Below, in pieces: positions 35,286 through 43,238 of a stretch of DNA of 64,000 nt. The translations under genes were made by a program, and so were the position numbers. The notes under the pieces are model-generated. The model ran no database searches. It worked only from the letters and a program-made list of their open reading frames with translations, and was not told the DNA's origin. The first letter of the stretch is position 1. Each line of letters starts with the position of its first letter. The DNA is taken from contig NZ_CP059732.1 in NCBI RefSeq assembly GCF_014117325.1, forward strand, positions 6,709,001-6,773,000, written 5' to 3'. Source of the stretch: Spirosoma foliorum. GTDB lineage: Bacteria > Bacteroidota > Bacteroidia > Cytophagales > Spirosomataceae.

Positions 35286-36695
35286 TCAATTAAAGCGCTT
35301 CTTCAGCTTTTCTATTTCCGCCTGAAGCCGTTGGTTCACTAATTGCTGTTGTCTATTGATCGCTTGTTGCTCCTGGTTAGCCTTTTCCAATTGAATACTA
35401 TATAAGGTTAGCTCTTCTATTTTCTTCAGCAGTTGAGCATCCATCTTAGCCACATCTAGCCCATGGCTAACTACTTCCAAAGCTGACGGCAAACCTGGTA
35501 AGTGCTCATGCTTTCGAATGTATTGCTCCACTTGCTTTAGAGGTTGAAGCTTGTAGGTAGCTTTAAATACAAAGTCGCTCCAGTCAGCAGTATTTTTCAC
35601 CGCCACTTTTACCTTTTCTGTAAGAATACCATCCTCTACGTATAATTTATAACCAGTTGGAGTTCGACTCATCTTGCTACCAATAATTACGCCTTCTCCA
35701 TTAGTAGTCTGTACATATTCTCCAGAGGCTGTCCACAATTCTGCACTCAATCGGGCCGACCCACTACTAACCAAAATCACATCACCACTAGAATTTACGC
35801 TTAGAAACTTATTCTGATTTAAAGCGCTCGCTGGTGAGTTGCTGGTTAAATTAGTTAACCGTAAGCCTGATTGGTTGGCTGTACCCTGAGTAATTTCTAA
35901 TTTATTTTGAGGGGCAGATGTGCCAATACCTACTCTAGCATTACTCCCTAGTATAATACTATTACTTTGGTTCACCTGAGTATATGCTCCAATAGCAACT
36001 GCATTTGTAATTCCCGTATTCCCTGAATTTACGTCAGCTGCAAACCCAATTAACACATTATAGTCGCCATTACTGTTAACACCTGCGTATCGCCCAATGG
36101 CTGTAGTGTGTTGGCCAGTAGTATTATGTAATAAAGCGCCATCGCCGATAGCAGTGTTACCTAATCCGGTAGTGGTTCCACTGCCGGCGGCATTTCCCAT
36201 AAAGAGATTATAAGATCCAATGGAACTATAGCCCGCTTGCTGGCCTAAAAATAGATTACCTGTACCTGTGGTGTTATTAAAACCTGCCTGCGAACCAAGG
36301 AAGACATTAGCTTGACCGGTGGTATTTGCATTACCTGCCTGATTACCTAAGAAGGTATTACCTGTGCCAGAGGTATTAGATCGACCTGTCAGATATCCTA
36401 AAAAAGTGTTTGCTCCACCTGTATTACTAAACCCTGTCTGATAACCAATGAATGTGTTCTGGGTTCCCTGTGTGCTATTGCCTGATTCAATTCCTAAATA
36501 CGTATTAAAAGACCCAGCGACTGGTCCCCTAAGAATTGTCTGCGCATTATACTTTAATGAGTAACCTGTGGGAAGGTTAATATCACTATTTATAGTTAAT
36601 GGACTTCCCGCAGGTACATCAATAATCTGTCCCAATGCCTGTATATTTTTTATATATAGGCAAAGAACGATAAGGTAGTAAATAGTAGGCCTCAT
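35286..36695 (-). CDS. Secreted repeat-fibre protein, paralogue C
   Basis: A 469-residue protein with a signal peptide (TIYYLIVLCLYIKNIQALGQ), a short non-repeat segment, then about nine 17-residue repeats (NTFLGNQAGNANTTGQA type), the junction NSIILGSNARVGIGTSAPQN, the shared globular region (KVAVKNTADWSDFVFKATYK, then YIRKHEHLPGLPSALEV), and a long Gln-rich coiled coil. It shares GDGALLHNTTGQHTTAIGRY with paralogue A, at DNA as well as protein level. Presumed surface or outer-membrane fibre; no enzymatic motif is visible. Confidence 0.8.
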   Translation of the reverse strand: MRPTIYYLIVLCLYIKNIQALGQIIDVPAGSPLTINSDINLPTGYSLKYNAQTILRGPVAGSFNTYLGIESGNSTQGTQNTFIGYQTGFSNTGGANTFLGYLTGRSNTSGTGNTFLGNQAGNANTTGQANVFLGSQAGFNNTTGTGNLFLGQQAGYSSIGSYNLFMGNAAGSGTTTGLGNTAIGDGALLHNTTGQHTTAIGRYAGVNSNGDYNVLIGFAADVNSGNTGITNAVAIGAYTQVNQSNSIILGSNARVGIGTSAPQNKLEITQGTANQSGLRLTNLTSNSPASALNQNKFLSVNSSGDVILVSSGSARLSAELWTASGEYVQTTNGEGVIIGSKMSRTPTGYKLYVEDGILTEKVKVAVKNTADWSDFVFKATYKLQPLKQVEQYIRKHEHLPGLPSALEVVSHGLDVAKMDAQLLKKIEELTLYSIQLEKANQEQQAINRQQQLVNQRLQAEIEKLKKRFN

Positions 36696-36793
36696 ACTAA
36701 ATTTAGATTAGTCTATTTTTACAATGAAGTATTAAATTAAACAGGGCATTCTTGAGGAAAGACGTATTAGATTGCTACGTATCCTTAGAGTAA

Positions 36794-38527
36794 TTAACGG
36801 GGTATTTTATTATTTCCTCCATTTTTTGCACTTTTTTCCTCCTGCGATACCCCAATCAAATTCTGCATTCGTTTAACCTGATCGGCTAATTGTTTATATG
36901 CCATTTCATTTGCAAGCACTTTATCTTTAAGTTTTTCTACTTCAGCGTTAAGATCTTTTACCGCTTGAACTAATGGCATGACAAACAGAGTATAGCCCAA
37001 GGTGTAATACCTACCACCTTCTTCCTGACGGACACCTTCGAAATCATAGCCTACTTCTTTAGCTGCCGCTTCAACATCCTGAGCCAAAAAACCGCTGTGC
37101 AAAACAGTATCATCTTTAATATTGCTTACCGAATAACTTAATAACTTAGCTTCCTTAAGCTTGTTAATATGATAAGTAACAGGGTTAAGCTTAATTATAA
37201 AATTCAGTCCTGGAACATTAGCCCGAATGTCTTCTTTAATACGTTTATCGGAAAGAGTAGAGATAGTTTGCACATTACACCGAAGTGAGGATATACTATT
37301 ATCACCCAATACAATTTGATTACTGGCATTAACAATTGCATTTGCGCCAATCGCAGTTGCGTTATTTAGGTTTCCAGTTGAAGGGCCTGAATTATAACCC
37401 AACGCTGTGTTATAACTACCTGTCGTATTATTTTGCAAAGCAATAGTTCCCGAAGCCGTATTATTAGCTCCTGTTGTGTTAAGTCTAAGGGCTAGATTAC
37501 CCGATGCCATATTTCCTGGTCCACTTGTATTATTTAACAAGGCGGAGCCACCAAATGCGGTGTTATCATGCCCGTCTAAATTGTTATACAATGCATCTGT
37601 ACCAACAGCTATATTTGAATAACCAGTTGTGTTCGAAGCAGACGCATTAGAACCTACTGCAGTATTTTCGTAACCTGTAGTGTTTTTTTGTAAGGCACCC
37701 GCCCCTGAAGCCGTATTATTAGCACCTGTTGTATTACTCGTTAAGGCAACTGTGCCTAATGCAGTATTGTTATTTCCACTACTATTGGTCATTAATGCAA
37801 CTGAACCTAAGGCGGTATTACCCTGTCCGGTGGTATTTGAATATAAAGATCTATAGCCCGAAGCTGTGTTGTTCTGCCCAGTGGTATTAGAAAGTAGTGC
37901 AACAGTTCCTAGAGCTGTATTACCAGTACCACTGGTGTTGCTAGTTAAGGCCTGCAAACCTAAAGCTGTATTATAGTTACCGCTTGTACTACTGGCCAAT
38001 GCTAGAGTTCCCAAAGCTGTATTACCTGTTCCAGTTGCTCCACTACTAAAGGCAAGATAACCCAAAGCAACATTATTTTGTAATTGATCAATTCGGCCTG
38101 AGTTTTGATTATTTACTCTAAAATATAAAGGAGTGTTATCCGACGTTCCAAGAAAATTACCACTAGTTGTACCGGCATTTCCGCTTAAATTCCACGAGTT
38201 AGCAGCACCACTGGCGGCTCCTCCCGCTGTCCATATTGGGGCACTAGGGCTACCTGTATTTACTTCAATCTGATTAGTACTACTATTGTAAATTAGTAGC
38301 CCGGTAGCCGGACTTTGAATTTGGCTTCGTAATGAAGTAGTTACAATTGGAGGTAATAAACCTCTATATAGACTACCTAAACTATAAGGGCCTGAAATGA
38401 CCTGAAGCGATGCAGAACTGACTATAGTTCCAGAAGATGGGCCTATACGTATCTGGGAATACCCTTTACTAATTACTAACCAAACCAATAAAGTGATTTT
38501 CCAGCCGTTTGTAAACACTTTTCTCAT
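36794..38527 (-). CDS. Secreted repeat-fibre protein with S74 intramolecular chaperone domain, paralogue D
   Basis: A 577-residue member with signal peptide (ITLLVWLVISKGYSQ), a Ser/Thr-rich N-terminal region, then 17-residue repeats of a distinct type (NTALGTVALTSNTTGAN), about 14 copies from residue 160 to 400. The C-terminal part contains ISTLSDKRIKEDIRANVPGL, LNPVTYHINKLKE and HSGFLAQDVEAAAKEVGYDF, the pattern of the peptidase S74/endosialidase chaperone domain, followed by a coiled coil. In phage tailspikes this domain folds the trimer and then cuts itself off. Here it could trim or assemble the fibre. It differs from paralogues A, B, C and E, which have another C-terminal region. Confidence 0.82.
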   Translation of the reverse strand: MRKVFTNGWKITLLVWLVISKGYSQIRIGPSSGTIVSSASLQVISGPYSLGSLYRGLLPPIVTTSLRSQIQSPATGLLIYNSSTNQIEVNTGSPSAPIWTAGGAASGAANSWNLSGNAGTTSGNFLGTSDNTPLYFRVNNQNSGRIDQLQNNVALGYLAFSSGATGTGNTALGTLALASSTSGNYNTALGLQALTSNTSGTGNTALGTVALLSNTTGQNNTASGYRSLYSNTTGQGNTALGSVALMTNSSGNNNTALGTVALTSNTTGANNTASGAGALQKNTTGYENTAVGSNASASNTTGYSNIAVGTDALYNNLDGHDNTAFGGSALLNNTSGPGNMASGNLALRLNTTGANNTASGTIALQNNTTGSYNTALGYNSGPSTGNLNNATAIGANAIVNASNQIVLGDNSISSLRCNVQTISTLSDKRIKEDIRANVPGLNFIIKLNPVTYHINKLKEAKLLSYSVSNIKDDTVLHSGFLAQDVEAAAKEVGYDFEGVRQEEGGRYYTLGYTLFVMPLVQAVKDLNAEVEKLKDKVLANEMAYKQLADQVKRMQNLIGVSQEEKSAKNGGNNKIPR

Positions 38528-38857
38528 GATCTACACAAAAAAGGATTAGTGATCAAAACACAGAAGATAAAGCCTAACTTTCTACGAGTATTACCAGAAT
38601 TAAACCACGTTGAAGGAAGGCACTTTTTACTATAAAAACTCACAAGATGCCATGTTGTTTATAAATAACAGAGAAAGATATTCTCTGTCAAGTTATTTTT
38701 CAATTAACTATTTAAAGGCAATTCTACTGGGATTGGGATGTTCAGCAGATATATCAGCACAAAAGCACAAGTTGGCAAAACGCTGATATGATTCTATAAA
38801 AATCTAATTTAAGATTCTATATATACTAACTATTTTTACGTTATTCCTAAACTTATA
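38528..38857. other. Intergenic region upstream of fibre gene D
   Basis: No gene supported. It should carry the promoter of the minus-strand fibre gene D near 38528-38620; the rest up to the IS630-type element is AT-rich without clear features. Confidence 0.4.
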
Positions 38858-38862
38858 CTAAA

Positions 38863-39399
38863 TCAGATATTAGTTGTCTTATTTAGAATATAAGGAAAGC
38901 AGGCTAAATTGATGATCGTTTGGCAGTCATCAAATAAATCTTCCAAGATTATTCTGACCCGCTGCTGAGCTTCTGCCAAACTGGTAAACAACCGATGTTT
39001 CAATCGGCGACGAACCTCTTTGAAGATCCGCTCGACTGGATTTAGTTCTGGGCAAGCAGCTGGTAACTGACTGAAGACCCTATGCGTATTGTTAAATAAA
39101 TTGGCTTTATGAGCCGTTGCTCCATCAGCAATAAATAGGGTCTTACTGGCTAAGCAACCCTGGATCTGCTCAATAAACCACCCGAACCACTCCCCATTGA
39201 GCTTAGGTAAAAAGGCGGCATAAGCCTGACCCGTAAAGGGGCATAAAGCCAGATAGAGGTACACATTCTCATACCCAATATGCACGGGTGAGATGGGCCG
39301 ATGACCAACCGGACACCACTTGCGCCCTAATTCAGTACGAGTACCTGCTCGCAGTTCATCATGAAAAAAAATGGAGGTATTCGCAAAATCTTCACTCAA
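38863..39399 (-). CDS. IS630 transposase, DDE catalytic part (OrfB)
   Basis: A 178-residue frame with the DDE nuclease domain: SIFFHDELRAG, HIGYENVYLYLALCPFTG, TLFIADGATAHKANLF, and LPAACPELNPVERIFKEVRR, with the last acidic residue in ELNPVE. It is normally made as a fusion with the upstream helix-turn-helix part by -1 slippage on a run of seven A followed by G (39416-39410 on the minus strand), which continues as KKKVSQLSEDFANTS. The listed ATG start at 39399 is only the first Met of the frame. The coding end lies inside the terminal repeat. Confidence 0.85.
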   Translation of the reverse strand: MSEDFANTSIFFHDELRAGTRTELGRKWCPVGHRPISPVHIGYENVYLYLALCPFTGQAYAAFLPKLNGEWFGWFIEQIQGCLASKTLFIADGATAHKANLFNNTHRVFSQLPAACPELNPVERIFKEVRRRLKHRLFTSLAEAQQRVRIILEDLFDDCQTIINLACFPYILNKTTNI

Positions 39400-39878
39400 T
39401 TGGGAGACCTTTTTTTATATGCCTCTAGGGCACCGGGTCGCTGATGAGCATGCACGGGGCGACCCGTTTTGGCCTTGATATTGAGCCGTTTGCACAAGTC
39501 AAATACGCCACCGATAGTATAGCTAACGCCTAAACTGGCTGCCAAATAGGCCTGAATGTCGGCTAAGGTCTGGGCTTGATCATCAAAAAGATATTGGCGC
39601 AGCCTGGTGATTTGAAAGGTGGACAGTTTACCCCTATAAGTTGGGGGCTTTTGGGCGATCAAGGCCTCGATCCCGTTGGTTTGATAGGCTTTCCAAATAC
39701 GTTGGACTTGGCGTAGGCTCAAGTTGATAGACTCAGCGGCCTGTAATTGGGTAGTACACTGCCCCGACTTAAGCAAGCGCACTAAGCGAACGGCGTCCCG
39801 TAATTTTGCTTTTGACTGCTGTTTTTCAAGGATTTGTAAATAACCGAGTTCCTCCTTAATTTGAGTGCTATAGTTCAT
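39396..39878 (-). CDS. IS630 transposase, helix-turn-helix part (OrfA)
   Basis: A 160-residue frame with a helix-turn-helix DNA-binding region (TTQLQAAESINLSLRQVQRI and WKAYQTNGIEALI) and a winged-helix continuation (SYTIGGVFDLCKRLNIKAKT). In the zero frame it ends just after the A7 slippery run (AYKKRSPN). A -1 shift there joins it to the catalytic part, giving one protein of about 330 residues, the normal size for the family. Confidence 0.85.
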   Translation of the reverse strand: MNYSTQIKEELGYLQILEKQQSKAKLRDAVRLVRLLKSGQCTTQLQAAESINLSLRQVQRIWKAYQTNGIEALIAQKPPTYRGKLSTFQITRLRQYLFDDQAQTLADIQAYLAASLGVSYTIGGVFDLCKRLNIKAKTGRPVHAHQRPGALEAYKKRSPN

Positions 39879-39913
39879 TCATTAAAGTACGTCAAAAAGA
39901 TTCTGATTTAGTA

Positions 39914-40554
39914 TTACTTGCGACCAAATACCTTAAGTAGTACACATTAACAACTTTTAGACTAAATGTAATTAGAGCTGTAAATGAACCGTTAAAGAAT
40001 AAAACCACAAAGCTCATTCGGTATATCCATAAACCCAGTTTTTGCTCGCAGAAGGGATTCTCAATTTATTTTCTAAAAGAATTGAAGCTCGATGCTGGAT
40101 ATCCTGAGGGACATACTGTAGTGGATTACTAGAGCGCGTTGAAGCATTCTAGTTTCCTCAGGCCAATTTGGGAAGACTATTTCAAAAACCGACTCAATAT
40201 TGATCCGGGCGACTTTATAGTCGTTTGTAAGTGAGAAAAGAATATGACTAACCAAAAAATACTCTAAATATAATTGGTTCAGAGTTAAGCATTCTTTAAG
40301 AAACACCTATTTTCTAATGATTTGATGCCTTGCCCCTGGAAGACTTTTAATTAAATGCATCGAAACTTAGATATATAGCTTTAAAAGATATTGGGATAGA
40401 TCTAAGTTTTCAATAAAAAGCTAAATCTGTCAATCTCCTAGAACATAACAAGTCACTTTTCACCAAACTTAGATAAATAATGAAAATTTAGAATAACCAT
40501 AAAAGCTATTTTTCTTGAGAATTTTTTCTTACAAGTTTTAATTTTTAATAACGT
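39914..40554. other. Gene-poor AT-rich region upstream of the GH-like gene
   Basis: Only one 77-codon minus-strand frame (40073-40306) is open, without a recognisable family; I treat it as spurious. The last 100 bases are very A/T-rich and should contain the promoter of the secreted GH-like protein. Confidence 0.4.
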
Positions 40555-42369
40555 ATGAAATACATATTTTTCTGTATGCTACTGCTTAGCTTGATAAGCT
40601 CTCTACCCTTTTTGGTCGGATTTACTAACGACATATCCGTAATTAATCAAGAGCAGGAAATGGGTTCCCCTATTCTCCCACCAATAAGTGCTAACTGGGT
40701 TGCAACAGACGGAGCTGGGCGGAATTTGCCTACATACAGCACTACCGGTAAATTTAAGCGAAATAAATATGCAGGAATTTTTTATTTCCTTTTACATGGG
40801 CAATACCATGATAAAGCTGTTTATGATATATCGGCTTTGACAAAAGCGAATCCAACTAATCCGAATTACGGTCCAGAAAATACCTGGCATTGGTGGGGTG
40901 AACCTGAAGTTGGTTACTTCAAGGCAGATGACCCTTGGGTCATTCGACGTAATCTACAGTTGCTGGCTCTAGCAGGTATTGACATACTTTTTTTTGATGC
41001 AACTAACACTGATCCTTATCTATCAGTAGTTAATAAACTTTGTGAAATATCGCTAGATATGCGCCACAAAGGAATTCCTACACCCTATATATGCTTCGTT
41101 ACTTATACAAAAAGTGCCGAGACTGTTACGACTATCTATCGGCAATTCTATGCACAGAATCGTTATTCCGAACTTTGGTTCAGATGGCAGGGGAAGCCAT
41201 TGGTACTAGGGAAGATAGAAGAAATGACCGATCCTAGTATCCGAGATTTCTTTACTTGGCGATATAGCTGGGCTTGGACAAACAGCCGTAATGAACCGCA
41301 CCACTGGCAGTGGCTCGATCGAACTCCCCAAAATTATGGCTGGGATAAAGATCATACTATTCCAGAAGAAATACCGGTGGCCGTTGCCAGTCATCCATTT
41401 GATAACAATATAGGTAAGAGTTATCGGCAGGGTCATATAGGAATATTAAATAAGCAAAATATTACGACTCAAACTTCCCAAGGATTATATTTTGATGAAC
41501 AATGGAAACGTGCTTTACAAGTAGATCCAGCGGTGGTTTTCATTGCAGGATGGAATGAATGGGTTGGGCAACGTTTTATAAACAAGCAAACAGATTCAGT
41601 CGCAAAAATAACGCAAACAAAGTTTATTGGTAAACCCCTAAAATCAGGACAAACATTTTTTGTTGATTTATATAATGAAGAATATAATCGAGACATAGAC
41701 CCTATGAAAGGCGGTTATACAGACAATTATTATTACCAAATGGTTGCTAATATCCGCCGATTCAAGGGACTACCCGCCCCTGAATTAGCTACCCCTGCTC
41801 GCACAGTTACAATTGATGGAAAATTTACAGAATGGACTGGTGTAAAGCCAGAGTTTGTTGACCCTATTGGTGATACGATGCATCGCAACTGGCTTAGAGC
41901 TGACAATAAGATTTATTATGTAAATAATACAGGGCGTAATGATATTACTCACAGCATAGTAACCCATGATCGTAATTTTGCTTATTTCTATGTCAAAACA
42001 GTCGATAAATTAACCCCTTCAACCAATAAAAACTGGATGTTGCTATTTATTGACACCGATCAATCAACCAAAACTGGCTGGGCAGGTTATGACCTTTTAA
42101 TAAATCAGACAATAAAAGGTGATAAATCAACGATCAGTCAATGGGAAGATAAGTTCTGGAAACCTATAGCCACTACAACTGTTAAGTTTACAAATAACGA
42201 ACTCGAGATAGGTGTACCATTAACCTTCATTCGGAAGGCTAATAATAAGATTAACATAGACTTTCATTGGGCTGATAACATTCAGAAATTAAACAGTATA
42301 AGCGAGTTTTTTACCAACGGCGATAATGCTCCAGACCGGCGATTCAATTATCGTTATACTAGTCAATAA
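40555..42369 (+). CDS. Secreted glycosidase-like protein (GH71/GH99-like) with C-terminal CBM9-like domain
   Basis: A 604-residue protein with a signal peptide (FFCMLLLSLISSLPFLVGF). The catalytic-like domain (about residues 60-380) shows YAGIFYFLLHGQYHD, NTWHWWGEPEVGYFKADDPW, LLALAGIDILFFDATNTDPY and IAGWNEWVGQRF; this layout of Trp-rich loops, IDILFFD and GWNEW recalls GH99/GH71-type TIM barrels acting on alpha-glucans or alpha-mannans. From about residue 410, VTIDGKFTEWTGVKPEFVD begins a beta-sandwich that looks like a family 9 carbohydrate-binding domain. It may trim or process the polysaccharide made by the neighbouring genes. Transcribed alone. Family placement is from motif memory only. 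Confidence 0.65.
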   Translation: MKYIFFCMLLLSLISSLPFLVGFTNDISVINQEQEMGSPILPPISANWVATDGAGRNLPTYSTTGKFKRNKYAGIFYFLLHGQYHDKAVYDISALTKANPTNPNYGPENTWHWWGEPEVGYFKADDPWVIRRNLQLLALAGIDILFFDATNTDPYLSVVNKLCEISLDMRHKGIPTPYICFVTYTKSAETVTTIYRQFYAQNRYSELWFRWQGKPLVLGKIEEMTDPSIRDFFTWRYSWAWTNSRNEPHHWQWLDRTPQNYGWDKDHTIPEEIPVAVASHPFDNNIGKSYRQGHIGILNKQNITTQTSQGLYFDEQWKRALQVDPAVVFIAGWNEWVGQRFINKQTDSVAKITQTKFIGKPLKSGQTFFVDLYNEEYNRDIDPMKGGYTDNYYYQMVANIRRFKGLPAPELATPARTVTIDGKFTEWTGVKPEFVDPIGDTMHRNWLRADNKIYYVNNTGRNDITHSIVTHDRNFAYFYVKTVDKLTPSTNKNWMLLFIDTDQSTKTGWAGYDLLINQTIKGDKSTISQWEDKFWKPIATTTVKFTNNELEIGVPLTFIRKANNKINIDFHWADNIQKLNSISEFFTNGDNAPDRRFNYRYTSQ

Positions 42370-42592
42370 TTTTGAAATGTTTATTTATTCCTGTATTGAT
42401 TAAAAAATCTGTTGGAATTTTATTTAAGCCCGATTGAATGAGCAGTTACCTGTTTTCAAATCGCCAAAATTTGATTAAAAAATTCTCTTTCTGACTTGAA
42501 GCGATCCTTCGTACCCATATTAAGCGTAAAGAAAAAGTGTCATTCCTATTAATTAACAGCTTTCTACACACTTGAGACTGTAGACACTGTTC

Positions 42593-42670
42593 CAAAATAC
42601 ACTAAGTCAAAGGACAGAAGATTTAATGAAATTTCATTAAATCTTCTGTCCTTTGACTTAGTGTATTTTG
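42593..42670. repeat. 78-bp perfect palindrome (39-bp arms, no loop)
   Basis: Bases 42593-42631 are exactly complementary in reverse to 42632-42670; the centre is GAAATTTC. The arm begins CAAAATACACTAAGTCAAAG. The position, 25 bases beyond the minus-strand sorting-domain gene, suits a terminator, but its length and the lack of a loop are far beyond a usual one. Confidence 0.9.
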
Positions 42671-42694
42671 CTTATCATTAATAGCTACTAGCGC

Positions 42695-43237
42695 TTACTT
42701 CCTAATTAGGCGGTTAGATATATGTTGCTGTCCTGCTTCTAACGTACATATATAAGCGCCTGTAGGCAACTGATCGGCTAGCCACTCAACTTCATAACGG
42801 CCAGCCTGTTGAAGTTGATTGTTTACCAGCCTACCTACTACTTTACCCTCAGCATCGCTAATAAATAGATTAGTGACGGCAGTACTTGCTAATTGATAAA
42901 CAATAGTTGTTTTTTCAACAAACGGATTAGGATAGGTCTTTATTAATAAATGGTCAGAGTGGCCATCCCCAAAGTTAATAGCCGTGTATTCTGTATGAGC
43001 AGCAAATATGGAACCAGCCTTAGCCTCAAACCCAGGGTTAAGTAAAATAGATTTCCCTGCCCGATATTCAACTTGCTGACTAACTGATACAATATTACTG
43101 GCAATTAATGACTTAACTGCCTGCTCTAAAGGTTGTGGATAGTAAGTGGCTGCCAGTGTGCGAGTCAGATCTTCTTTCTGGGCTAGGGCCAGAAGACTCG
43201 TGAACCAGAAACAAATGAAAGCGAATGACTTTTTCAT
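42695..43237 (-). CDS. Short protein with type IX secretion C-terminal sorting domain (second copy)
   Basis: A 180-residue protein from the ATG at 43237 (MKKSFAFICFWFTSLLALAQ, a signal peptide); the in-frame ATG at 43261 would overlap the upstream gene and is less likely. It has a YRAGKSILLNPGFEAKAGSI motif and a type IX sorting domain beginning KTYPNPFVEKTTIVYQL and ending NRLIRK. It is a paralogue of the 31035-31568 protein and, like it, starts 1 base after the stop of a repeat-fibre gene. The conserved pairing suggests the two proteins act together. Confidence 0.85.
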   Translation of the reverse strand: MKKSFAFICFWFTSLLALAQKEDLTRTLAATYYPQPLEQAVKSLIASNIVSVSQQVEYRAGKSILLNPGFEAKAGSIFAAHTEYTAINFGDGHSDHLLIKTYPNPFVEKTTIVYQLASTAVTNLFISDAEGKVVGRLVNNQLQQAGRYEVEWLADQLPTGAYICTLEAGQQHISNRLIRK

Positions 43238-43238
43238 G

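Larger units (their letters stand above)
38858..39911 (-). mobile_element. IS630-family insertion sequence
   Basis: Ends CTAAATCAGA (38858-38867) and TCTGATTTAG (39902-39911) are inverted repeats flanked on both sides by TA, the target dinucleotide duplicated by IS630-type transposases. It encodes two overlapping transposase frames with a likely -1 frameshift. It appears intact. About 1.05 kb. Confidence 0.88.

Noticed and set aside
40073..40306. 77-codon minus-strand frame upstream of the GH-like gene
   Set aside because: No recognisable family and no support from context; likely chance or an old remnant.
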